Assembly (NCBI GenBank): GCA_010093605.1
Contig: MU004182.1
Location: 1,087,032 to 1,151,031 of the forward strand
From: Lophium mytilinum
Lineage: Eukaryota; Ascomycota; Dothideomycetes; Mytilinidiales; Mytilinidiaceae
DNA: 64,000 nt
Direction of reading: 5' to 3'
The notes under the pieces were generated by a model. That model did not search any database, had not been told where the DNA came from, and was given only the letters and a program-made list of their open reading frames with translations. Position 1 is the first letter of the stretch; every line of letters begins with the position of its first letter. A program made the translations under genes and the position numbers. Below, in pieces: positions 10,887 through 20,750 of this stretch.

Positions 10887-12557
10887 ATGCCATACCACGG
10901 ACCCAGTGGTGGTTGCATAACCTGCCTCTCCCGCAAGATAAAAGTAAGACATCCGATATCAAAATCAAGAGAACTCTTGTTAATGAGTCTCGTGAACGGA
11001 ATAGTGCGACGAAACCAAACCCACATGCAACAAATGCGCGAAATCCAAGAGATCCTGTGGCGGATATCGCGCAATGGTCGATCTGATCTTCCGTGATAAT
11101 ACTGAGTCCACTAAGGCGCGTGTCGGAAGACGTGAACTGATGGTGATTGAAGACAGTCCGATCATCAAGACCGCCTGCAATTGGCCTAATATATCAGCGT
11201 TCGAGGCGTCATTACAGCCCCAGTCCATCGATGATCAGGCTTTAGCGTGCTTCTTCACCGACTGGGCCTGGGCGCCGAAGCCGTATACTTTCTCTTTGGA
11301 TTTCCTGCCAAGGGAATACAGCAGAGTTAATCCCGAAAGGCGGAATTGTTGCATGACAGCAGCTACTCGAGCAGTATCACTCGCCCATTTGGCGCATAAG
11401 TCGAGAGACCCGAAGATCCGGCAATTGGCAGACACGGAATATGTCTCAGCGCTGTCGTCGACGAATCAGGCATTGAGTATCTCTGCAGAAGCTATGCAGG
11501 ATGAAACCATGATGGCGGTTCACTTGCTGATCCTGTTCGAGGTACGTGCTTGCAGTTACCATCGTGGCAGGCTCGTGAGTTAACAAAAAGTTAGAACATC
11601 ATAACCAGCGCGGGAGGACGCAGCCCATCTCTGCTGCCTTGGATCACCCACCTAGGCGGAGCAACACAATTAGTGTTGGAGCGAGGGCCAGGCCAGCTGA
11701 ATCGAGACGTGGGCGCTGCCATGTTTCAGATTCAAATGTTTAAAATGATCGTCTATGGCATGATAAACGGTCAGGCCATTCCGACACTCTTCGAGGGAGC
11801 TTGGAAAGAAACTGGAGACCATGGCGATGCAGCGGTCCAGATCATGAAGCTTGTCTCATCATGTCCGGCTCTCCTTGAGCGTGCCAAAGTCCTCCTAGGA
11901 TGCGATGTACTTCAAGGTGAAGATTACTTTGGGGATGCAAGGTGGTACATGAAAGAGAACTTCAGTAAGCTCGCCGGCCTGGTTGCTGATATCGCCGACA
12001 CCGACGAAACTCTAAAGAAGTGGACGAAGGCCTCAATTGACTCGCGATCCTGGATTGCGAACAATTGGTCATTCTTCCTCGCAGCGCATGTCGTTGTCAA
12101 TCGACTTCTCGAAATCTGCCTTGGACACTTCTCAATGTGGTCATCGAGTCTATTCAGCGATCCAGACGATGATTTCAACCCCTTCAGTCCGACTTTCTCC
12201 GATTCAATACCGGACCTGGCTTCGTTCTTCGATGGCTTGCTTCTCCGTCGCGCTCAGGATGCACAAAAGCTGCTCGTCGATCAGATTTGTGGTTTGATCC
12301 CACAGGCACTCCAGCTTTCTTCTCGATACCCGGATGAGCCCGTAGCCTCTTCTGGGTCTCCATTGGTGAGCTATCTCATGCTGTGGCCGTTGCATGTAGC
12401 TCTACATGCGACATCAATCTCAGTTGGGAAACGGGAGTGGGTGAAGTCGATCCTACGATTCATCGCGGTCCATGATGGGCTGCAGATGGCGGACATATTG
12501 GTGCATGAGCCTTACGGGTTGTTGGATAGGTTGGCGTCCTTAGAGCGCTATGGTTGA
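10887..12557 (+). CDS. Zn2Cys6 fungal transcription factor
   Basis: Three exons: 10887-10943, 11005-11541, 11595-12557, giving 518 residues. Intron 1 (GTAAGA...AATAG) falls inside the zinc cluster. Once spliced, six cysteines sit at residues 10, 13, 20, 27, 30 and 37, exactly the C-x2-C-x6-C-x6-C-x2-C-x6-C spacing of the binuclear cluster. Intron 2 (GTACGT...GTTAG) is confirmed by frame continuity. The remainder is helical with hydrophobic blocks, like the loosely conserved fungal regulatory domain (DUF3468 type). It should be a nuclear DNA-binding regulator with CGG-type half-site preference, a general property of the family. No metabolic cluster surrounds it, so its target is unknown. The fold class is certain and the function open. 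Confidence 0.9.
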
Positions 12558-13293
12558 AAATAGTAACTAGTATTCTCTGCTTGCTCGTAGAAGCAAATCA
12601 GTGTGGTTCCGACTGTAATCACTGAGCTTGTCTTGCCATCTCCTCCTTCCTTGACGGTGCTCACCACCACGTCCCCAGCGGCCGACGCCAGTGCACTCGC
12701 GATGGCCCATTGGATACTGAGATATAATAGCTTTGATCGCAGTCGTTATCTGCGGGTAGAGACAACGCCCTTCGAGTCTCGAATGCGGGAGGACGACCCA
12801 TAGGCCGAGAGTACCTAGGTAATCGTAAGCCGTCCAAGCCAGCGCGCCAAAAAGGCTCCAGCTATCTCTTGTATCGGGGATTCCGTGACAGTAATCAGCT
12901 CTACTCATCCAAGGCTTGAGCCCAGGCCGCTTCGGAGACAAATGAGTTGAGGGGAAGAAAGTTGTTGGCGTCCAGCTGTGAACTTAAGATGCAGAGAAAT
13001 TGAGGTAAGCTAAGCTATATGGAGTTAGATCTTGCGAGGTGCATTAGCTTCGATATCTTCCACTACCGAAGTCAGAACCCCCTGGCCATGTCAGCTACAA
13101 CAAGATTCGTATCCATGCGGTATTCTTGGTTTTAGAGAGTTTTCAACAGGGCACAATGTAAAGTCTAGATTTCGAACTCAAATCGCTGTCTACGGGCTAT
13201 GAACACATCTTCTCATACCTCTCCCTCCCCTCAGCCCCACACAAATTCAATTTAGTAGCATTATTTCAATCATAATTCCTAGTCTACCAAGAT
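12558..13293. other. Intergenic with a weak minus-strand coding-like stretch
   Basis: No gene I can defend. On the minus strand, 12567-12941 stays open for 124 codons but starts only at TTG. Its first half (WSLFGALAWTAYDYLG) and a different frame further on (AIASALASAAGDVVVST) both look protein-like, as if a gene had been split by an intron or a frameshift. No splice pair joins them in phase cleanly. Confidence 0.3.
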
Positions 13294-13686
13294 CTACCTA
13301 CGCCCCGGAATAAAAAACCCCTGGGTCTGCCTCATTTGGCTCACCAGCTCAGGCAATCTCCTCAATTCATCCATAACCGCATCATAAGTGACCTGATTGA
13401 AGTTTGGCCCACCCTGTGTCAGAACCCCCTGGTGCGCCAAATCATACAGTGGGCCACGACCATCGTAACCCCCAGGACCCTTTGAGTGCTGCCTGTTTAG
13501 GTATCCTGAGATGATGGACAGCTCCTCGAGGAACTCGGGGAAGCAGGTGCGGCCACCGTAAGGGCGGAGGAGGGCTTGAATCTCCGGGGGAAAGTGGCGG
13601 TCCAGGGAACCCTCTCGGTCGCGGGTTAGGGGGAAGAAGGCGTTGGGACTGCCAAAGGGGTTTTGGGCGTTGCGGCGGGCGGACAT
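13294..13686 (-). CDS. Orphan small protein, local family copy A
   Basis: 130 residues, ATG at 13686, no intron. I do not recognise a domain. The core IQALLRPYGGRTCFPEF is matched by IDILLARYGGRTHFPEL in the gene at 14498-14899, and the region ending in VMDELRRLPELV is matched by VMGELRALRRGL at similar spacing. The two are therefore diverged tandem paralogues. No signal peptide or membrane segment; the C-terminus is basic (PGRR). It is probably a lineage-restricted soluble protein. The paralogy with its neighbour is the main reason to believe it is expressed. Confidence 0.6.
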   Translation of the reverse strand: MSARRNAQNPFGSPNAFFPLTRDREGSLDRHFPPEIQALLRPYGGRTCFPEFLEELSIISGYLNRQHSKGPGGYDGRGPLYDLAHQGVLTQGGPNFNQVTYDAVMDELRRLPELVSQMRQTQGFFIPGRR

Positions 13687-14187
13687 TGTAGTAGTGCTAC
13701 GGAAAGAAATTTCTGGGCTGGTTTGGAGGTGTTCAAAGACTTATTCAAGGCTTGGAGCTGGAGCCAGAGTTGTAGTATGATCTCTGAAGATGAGGAAGAG
13801 TGTGAGAAAAAAATTCTCGACCGAGAAATAGTGCCCTTTATCTACCATGAAAGGTGAGAGTGACAGCGTGTTGTGTCGCGTCATATCAACGACACGCTGT
13901 GATGCTCTAGCAGGGCGGGCTACTGCTGGCGCTATTGTTGATAGTGGAGGAAGAAGTGAAAGTGAAGGAAGAGTTGATGTTGAAGTCAGAAGCAGGACTC
14001 AGGCCGCACCAAAGGGTCAAATCAGCATAATGATATCGAATTGGGAGAGCGACAAGCTTTGTCAACCGTCGAAACGCTGGTGGGCATGCATAGAACGCCA
14101 GTCCTTGAGAACACGAGCGCAAGATATGACATGAGGTTATATGTTTACTATCTGTTTGTAAGTAACCTCTCCTAATCGAGGCAAATG
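13687..14187. promoter_or_regulatory. Upstream region of copy A with a 9-bp inverted repeat
   Basis: 501 bases between copy A and the copy C relic. It holds the copy A promoter. ACAGCGTGT at 13863-13871 is mirrored by ACACGCTGT at 13892-13900 across a 20-base spacer, about 180 bases upstream of the copy A start. No other coding frame is convincing. Confidence 0.4.
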
Positions 14188-14436
14188 CTAATCGACACGG
14201 GTACGACGACTATTGCGCAAGAATCCCGGCAACGCCTCCAACTCGCTCACGATCGCCCTGTAATTGGTAGGCTCAAAGAAACCGTCGCTTGGATCCAAAC
14301 CCCCTGTGCGAATTAGATCTTCTAGAGTTCGATGATGGCGAAATCGATGCCCAAGGAAAGGGAAATTTACATGTCTGTCTACCTCCGGAAAGTAGGTACG
14401 GTCTTCTCGCCGAACATCTCTTGCTCGGTCTCGCTC
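14188..14436 (-). pseudogene. Third, degenerate copy (C) of the orphan family, or a downstream exon
   Basis: An 82-codon minus-strand frame closed by TAG at 14188-14190 and bounded upstream by an in-frame TAA at 14437-14439, with no ATG at its beginning. It contains REDRTYFPEVDR, equivalent to YGGRTCFPEF of copy A, and ends VSELEALPGFLRNSR, equivalent to VMDELRRLPELVSQMR. The spacing between these motifs fits both neighbours. It is either a truncated tandem copy or the 3' exon of the copy B gene, producing a two-module protein; I found no fully convincing splice pair for the latter. Confidence 0.5.
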
Positions 14437-14497
14437 TTACGAACCGCTCTCGAACCATGGATTAAACCCCCCTCGATGGCTTTCGATTACCCGAGCG

Positions 14498-14899
14498 CTA
14501 CGTCTCCCACACGTGCACCGCGCTCCAAATCACCATCTCACGACCAGTCCTCAGGCCCCGCCGTAACGCTCTTAACTCTCCCATAACTTGTTGAAGCAAC
14601 ATACGGTCAAAGTTTCTCGAGTTCCGATCAAGGTAGCCCTGGTTGATGTAATGGTGAAGACTCAGTTGACCAGGAGGTGCCGCTAATATTCTGAAGTGCG
14701 GATTTCGTCTCAACTCTGGAAAGTGCGTGCGACCACCATAGCGGGCAAGGAGAATGTCGATCTGGCGGGGGATGTTGGTGATGGCGGAGGTGTAGCTCAA
14801 GCTGCTGAAGTGAGGCTCTTCAGCCTCAGATGAGGAAGACGAGGAGTTTTCGGAGTTACCATAGGGGAGATGCGTGTAAGAGACGTTGTTGATGTTCAT
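14498..14899 (-). CDS. Orphan small protein, local family copy B
   Basis: 133 residues from the first ATG at 14899; the frame stays open to a GTG at 14917. The Ser/Glu-rich N-terminus is followed by IDILLARYGGRTHFPEL and, about 50 residues later, LLQQVMGELRALRRGL, matching copy A at 13294-13686. The last residues after GLRTG differ from copies A and C and may be intron read-through: several GT dinucleotides follow and copy C lies only 61 bases beyond its stop. No recognised domain, signal peptide or membrane span. Confidence 0.55.
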   Translation of the reverse strand: MNINNVSYTHLPYGNSENSSSSSSEAEEPHFSSLSYTSAITNIPRQIDILLARYGGRTHFPELRRNPHFRILAAPPGQLSLHHYINQGYLDRNSRNFDRMLLQQVMGELRALRRGLRTGREMVIWSAVHVWET

Positions 14900-15682
14900 G
14901 CTGTGGCTTGGAGGCACGATGGTGTTTCCTAAGAAAATATTGGAAAGGGGCTGGTTTAAAAGTAAGACGTTAGGTTTTAGATTACTTGATCTGCGCCGAA
15001 TTTATGATTGAAAGTATGGTGTCGTTGCAATATGAAAAATAACTTGGAGGGCGAGGAAGCCTGCACTTATAGTATCAAGAATGACGGTGATAGCGTATCC
15101 ACGGTCGTCACTGCTATATACACCAGCAACACGTCAGATAGATGCTGGAGAGTAACACGCTGTTGGCGCTACCCACTTCACGAAGCGAAATGATACGGTG
15201 TGAAAAGCAGTGAAGTAGAAGTTTGAAGTGGCGGCATAGACAATTACTGTATACTCATTCGAGGGTTAAGGTGCAACTCATACGAGATGTGACATGCCCC
15301 CGCAAGCGCCGTGGTGTTCTCCAGAGAATTAAAAACTCGCGCATGCTAAGACTAGGCAGCTCTAGAGCGTAATCTTAGGCTGCAGATGGTTTCAACTTAA
15401 CCCAATCATGCAATGCAGCGACGGGAATTCTAGTTCAGTTACAATAATGATGACGACCCGATCTAAGCATCACTATTGGGCAACGGCAAGGAATCGATGT
15501 AAGGGTTAGGTAAATTTAGATAGTGGAGAAAAACACACCGTTGGCCCCTGACCAAGTCCAACTCCCTTCGCCGTCCAGTGACTACCTACGTCACATCATC
15601 TCTAACAGCAAATTTGGTACTTCGGTCCTAAAGGTCGATGATAAAATCAACAACACATGACCATAACATTGTGCAAGGAGCC
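14900..15682. other. Intergenic, copy B upstream and low-complexity gene 3' side
   Basis: 783 bases holding the promoter of copy B (first few hundred bases) and the 3' flank of the next minus-strand gene. No coding frame stands out. Confidence 0.45.
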
Positions 15683-16483
15683 TCACTTGCGGCTGCTTCG
15701 ATCCGTCTTGGAGCGATGCGCGCTACTTACTCTGCTTGCTGCCACAGACGAAGCCGCACCAGGGGCTCTGTATCCAGCCGTAGAGCGACGCGAGCCACCC
15801 GCTTGACTAGCTGACACCTGAGAAGCCCAGTCATTGACTCTGCTGTTGGTTCGGCTTGGTGCTGCAGATTGATGCTGCCTATCAGAACTTGCATACGTCA
15901 CCGAGTCGTCGGGACGCACAGAGCCGGCAAGAGAGCGTGCCGCACCACCGACCATGCTCGGGACTGGGGGCGCAGGAGTGGTTCTAGCTGGTGTAACATT
16001 GGCTCTGGAGGTAGCCCTGCTGCCAGTCCGACTTCCCCCAGTATTGCTTCTGGAGGAGGCTTGAGGTCGTGCAGTCGATGCGTCGGATCGAGAAGCGCGA
16101 CTGTTTCCGGATCTGGACGCGGCGCGATCAGTGGCTTCTTGGTTTCCCCTAGTATTGCTCCTACTTCCATGGGTCCGCAAGCTGCTTGCAACAGAGGCGC
16201 CGCCTGCTTCAGATCTATCCCTGTCACCCTCGTGGTAACTACTAGAGACAATGGATCTAGGAGCCGACTCAAGAGGGCGTCCGCCGTTGAATCGAGCGCT
16301 GTGAAGAGCGCGGATGGGGCCGCTCGGGACAACGTAGACCGGCGTTGGTACAAACACTACTCGTGTTCGCATTGGTACATAAGTGGGAAAGCGTCGTCTA
16401 TACGAGGAGCCGGCAGCCGCTTCCTGCATATCCTCTAGAAACTCTTCGATGTCGTCGGAGTTCGATGTCGTCGTCATACCCAT
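15683..16483 (-). CDS. Low-complexity Ser/Arg/Ala-rich protein of unknown function
   Basis: 266 residues from the ATG at 16483. The open frame continues to 16720, but that upstream part (TTG-initiated, AT-rich, Leu/Ile/Asn-rich) looks like a 5' leader. The N-terminal 90 residues are mixed: an acidic patch DDIEEFLEDMQE, then RVVFVPTPVYVVPSGP. The remaining 170 residues are mostly Ser, Arg, Ala, Gly and Thr with repeated SRSN, GSR and ASR tripeptides, so intrinsically disordered. No domain recognised. The Ser-Arg composition recalls RNA-binding or phosphoregulated tails but proves nothing. Confidence 0.5.
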   Translation of the reverse strand: MGMTTTSNSDDIEEFLEDMQEAAAGSSYRRRFPTYVPMRTRVVFVPTPVYVVPSGPIRALHSARFNGGRPLESAPRSIVSSSYHEGDRDRSEAGGASVASSLRTHGSRSNTRGNQEATDRAASRSGNSRASRSDASTARPQASSRSNTGGSRTGSRATSRANVTPARTTPAPPVPSMVGGAARSLAGSVRPDDSVTYASSDRQHQSAAPSRTNSRVNDWASQVSASQAGGSRRSTAGYRAPGAASSVAASRVSSAHRSKTDRSSRK

Positions 16484-17819
16484 GCAGGGGGCGGCCGTAC
16501 GGGTACATATTTTATTCAACTCGGCACGAAGGCTGAGTATGGCTGTGATACTGATATTGTTGATACGAAGCTGGTGGATGCTGTGGTGAGAAGTGCGCTG
16601 TGGTGAGAGGTGCTCATATATACTTGTGTTTTTTGTGAAGTTTAAAAGAAAACAGTGGCTAGAAACTGGGTATAAGTAGTCTGTCTCCACAGAGAGACTT
16701 ACGGTGATCCGGGACAGCAAGCGCTACGTCACAGTGGTGTTGGTTCTCTTGTTGTTATGGATGTGCTGTAAAAGTACGCCATTCCTAACAGCAGATATAT
16801 AGCGTTGTACATACCAACAGCGGTAAGCAAATGAGTAGCTTCATATTGGCGGTGTACGTGGATGGAAAAGGTGACATGGGAATCATTGTGGTATTGAGTA
16901 CCGAGTACAACTCGACTGTGCCATGGGCTAATGTTCCCCTTCAATTGCAAGATTCACTAGTAAACAGTAGGTCAATTCTGTTAAAGTGACTGACCATCTG
17001 GCTTTCTAGGAAGGTGACGATTGGAGGCATGAAAGCAGAATCAATGCTTTGAAACATACGAAAATCTGAGAAATTGAGATTCGACTTCAAGTCGCAAATA
17101 CTTTCATTTGGAACTCATCTTCAAGCATAGTCGATGTCTGGCTCCTGCAGGCTCAGCCAATAGGAGGGCTTCGGAGATTTTTCATGGCAATTAGTTCCAA
17201 GTGAAGAATGTGAGACGGTATGGACAAAGCCAGGTAGCTACAAAGGCAACATTAACGAAGATAACTCGGCTAGGTGAGGCATAAGGTGATATTTTTACAG
17301 CGTCATGGTGGCCAGAAGTGAGGTCTGGAGGTCTGCAGGTCTCTCGCGGCATGGAAGGCCGAAGAACTAGAACGGCGCTAAGCTTTCAGGCCGTGCGCAC
17401 CAACCTAACCATCTGGGCAAAAACCTCAAGTGTCCACCACCGCACCCGCCTCACCTCCATCTGCCTCCCCCCATCAGCTTTCCTTCTCGTTCATTAGGGA
17501 GTCCTCCAGTCTGCTGCCCTCGCTCCCGCTGCGTCTTCCACTCACACGCCATCCCTCTTCCTGCGCGCTGAGCCCTCCTCCTCAACGCCCCCGATTGCGA
17601 GCCGGAGGCCGCCTCTGTCACCTCGTGCCGTCCCGCCCAAGGGCCCTCTGTACGCAGACTCATTTTCTCCAGCTGGCCATCTGCTAACCACTTGTGCGCT
17701 GGCTCCAGCTTCACTTCGCAACTTCCACTACCTCCTCGGCTCCTCTCTGCCGCTGCTCCGTCGCGCATTCGCTCCCTCCAACCCGCTATCTAATACCCCC
17801 CTTCATCGCTCGCGTTATC
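16484..17819. promoter_or_regulatory. Divergent intergenic region with a CT-rich leader for the G3BP-like gene
   Basis: 1.3 kb between a minus-strand and a plus-strand gene. 17430-17815 is strongly C/T-rich on the plus strand, the usual appearance of an ascomycete core promoter and 5' UTR of a highly expressed gene. No supported coding frame. Confidence 0.5.
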
Positions 17820-19625
17820 ATGGCAACAGCTGAGCCAACTATGCCTATCAATGGCAACTATGCGCATCACCAGGCGCACGCGTACGGCTCCATTGACAAC
17901 ACTTACGTTGCTGCCGGCGCCAACAGCACCCTTCCGGGCAACGGTAGCTACAATGCGACCCCAGCCAACACCAGTTCTACCGCCAACAACAATGCCGCCG
18001 AGATACCAAAAGATGAAGTCGGCTGGTACTTTGTCGAGCAATACTACACTACCCTGAGTCGTTCGCCCGATAAGCTCTTCGTATGTTTCAAAGCTAGTTT
18101 GCGTCCTACGTGCGCCCGGTTTGCTAACCCCATCTACAGCTGTTCTACAACAAACGCTCGCAATTCGTGTCCGGAATCGAGGAAGAGAAGGTGTCTGTGA
18201 ACATCGGCCAGAAGGTAGGCGCCTCACACTTCTCTCGTCTAGATTGAGAGCTGACAACGTCCATCAGTCGATCAACGATCGCATCAAGGAGCTCGACTTC
18301 CACGACTGTAAAGTCCGCGTTACCAATGTTGATTCTCAGGGATCCGACCAGAACATCGTCATCCAGGTCATCGGCGAGATCTCCAACAAGGGACAACCGC
18401 ACAAGAAGTTTTGCCAGACCTTCGTACTCGCCGAGCAGACCAATGGCTACTTCGTCCTAAACGACATCTTCCGCTACATTGCAGAGGAGCCGGAAGAGGA
18501 AGAGGAGCAGCTTCAACAGGAGCCGATTGAAGACGAAGCTGACGTCCAGGAGCCAGCGCCGACTGCTGCTGAAAACGGCGATGAGCGGATCCACCACACT
18601 CCTGATGAGCCAGAGGCCATTGCTGAGGTCGACCACAAGCTGGAGGACGTGATCCACGAAGAGGAGGCTACTCGCGAAGCCTCCCCGCCTCCCGCTGAGG
18701 TCAATGGCACTCCCATCCCGGAAGAGGCTGAGGTTGTGCACGCTGAGGATGCCCCAGTCGCCGCCGTCTCAGCCGTTGAAGAGGCACCAGCCGAAGAAGT
18801 CGAGGCTGCTGTCGAGGAAGAGGTTGCTGCTGAGCCAGAGAAGCCACAGGATCCGACTCCGACTCCAGCTGCACCTGCCGCAAAACCCGCAAAGCCTGCC
18901 GCCGCCCCCGCTCCCGCCGCGGCTCCCAAGCCGAGAACTTGGGCTGCGCTGCTAGGCTCTGGTAATCGCGTGGCTACCCCCAACGTACCATCGCCCGCTG
19001 CCAATGCTGCCCCTTCCCAGCCGAAGGCTGCCCCATCGGCTTCGGCACCCACGCCTCCTCCAGCCACGTCCGCTGCTCAAGCAGCCCCACCAGCCCGTGA
19101 GCAGTCGCCCACCAACAGCCAAGGAGAGGCAGGATGGCAGACTGCTGGAGCCGGCCACAAGAAGGAGCAATCACGATCGCAGAACCAGATTCCGGCTGCA
19201 GATGCTGACAATAAGAGGGCCTACATCAAGAACGTTGGAGCTGGTGTTGACGATGCTGCATTGAAGGCTGCGCTTTCGAAGCACGGCGAAGTCGAGTACT
19301 GCGACATCAGCCGCCAGAAGGTAACTAGTTCATCGCAATCTATTAATATTTACAACAAGCTGACCACCCCTAGAACTGTGCTTTCGTCGACTTCAAGACG
19401 GTCGCTGGCTTCCAAGCTGCTGTTGCCGCCAATCCCCACAAAGTCAATGGCGAAGACATCAACGTCGAGGAGCGCCGTCTCCGCCCCGGCAACTTTCCCT
19501 TCGGGCGTGGCGGCCTGCGCGGCGGCCGTGGAGGACCAGGCGGACCAGGTGGCCGTGGAAACTTCCCGCCCCGTGGCGGACGCGGCAACATGGGCCGTGG
19601 CCGTGGAGCCCCTCCCCCAGCGTGA
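17820..19625 (+). CDS. G3BP-like protein with NTF2 and RRM domains
   Basis: Four exons: 17820-18080, 18140-18214, 18268-19320, 19374-19625; 546 residues, all junctions GT-AG and in phase. An NTF2-like domain spans about residues 47-165 (VGWYFVEQYYTTLSR, NGYFVLNDIFRY). An acidic then Pro/Ala-rich linker follows. A single RRM starts near 425 (RAYIKNVGAGV as RNP2, NCAFVDFKTVAGF as RNP1 after intron 3). The tail is RGG-rich (GRGG, GGRG repeats). This order is that of animal G3BP, S. pombe Nxt3 and yeast Bre5. They nucleate stress granules and, as Bre5/Nxt3, partner the Ubp3-type deubiquitinase. It should be a cytoplasmic RNA-binding scaffold. Confidence 0.93.
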
Positions 19626-20750
19626 GGGCGCCATATCTCTGACTCCATCCCGTCGGTAGCACACGTCTAGTATCACTTCCACCAAATCTCTCGGCACATG
19701 CAACGCGAAACCACGTTCGACGACCTATCCCAGCATCTTCCGGTTTCGTAGCGACGACTCATGGCCTTCGTAATCTGTATTCTACATCGGTTCTCTCTTC
19801 ACGCCCTGTCTAAAAAGGTTCTGCCCCCCGGTTTCGACAAAAGTTCAGCAGTGTGCTCGTTGGACGACATGCGACCATTACCTTCTTCCCGTAGCATAGC
19901 GACTTCCTGATTGCATTCTGCCTGTACCCTTTCCTCATTGATCTGCACTTTGAGTTAACCTCTCGAGCAGTTCCATTTTCCGTGATTCTTCCTTTCTCTT
20001 TTTTTTCCGGTTGTTCGGGTCCACGTGGTTGGCTATCTAGCCCTGCCTGGATACGTGCGTGGATGTCGTTCGATAGGGATGGCGGTCTACAAAACATGGT
20101 CGCATGGCATAGTTCGGATGGCAAGAAAAGAAGTTTATGTCTTCTGACTGGAGACCTAATTCCGGTTTTAGCTGTGCTGATGCAGCACTATTTGCAATGT
20201 TTATTTGAGGGGGATGGTCGTCAGCTGGGGCGGGCGGCGTGCTGGAGTGGTGCTGTAATTTAGATGGTGGATGTACAATACGACGTGCAAAATCTGAAAT
20301 ATGGTTCATCCAATTCGTGGTCGAAATGCGACTCGGTGACTGAAACAGCAATCGTGAAGACATGCCGATTTATGGCTTCGGAGATAGGAGACGGTGCTAT
20401 TCCTGGGTGCAGGTGACTCGGCCAACCGGGTTGCAGCATGGCCAGGTCACTCGATACATGCCTCACCCTCTGCTGTGCAGCGTGTCTACCTGAAGCAACC
20501 TCGTCTTGTGCCCTCTCTGTGTGCTGCCGTCTCGATATCTGCTGCTTCTTCTTTATCTATGACAATAACGGCCCAAACAGCATCTCGTTGGCCCCTGCTC
20601 CCCCCGCCGCCTCGTGTCCTTGGAGGGGCCTTGACGTCGTCTCAGTCAACCAGTACAACTCTTCCACCTCAGCACTGCAACCCCCCCCCCCCTCAACATA
20701 CCTCCTCCAAACTGCGCTCCCCTTGAGACTGAAGCTGTGTTACCGCCACG
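19626..20750. other. Intergenic between G3BP-like and septin-type genes
   Basis: 1.1 kb containing the G3BP-like 3' UTR and the next promoter. A run of 12 cytosines at 20681-20692 lies about 60 bases upstream of the next start codon in a C-rich leader. Nothing else is distinctive. Confidence 0.45.

Noticed and set aside
20681-20692. Run of 12 cytosines as a possible phase-variable tract
   Set aside because: It is in the presumed 5' leader, not in a reading frame, and could be a sequencing-length artefact.
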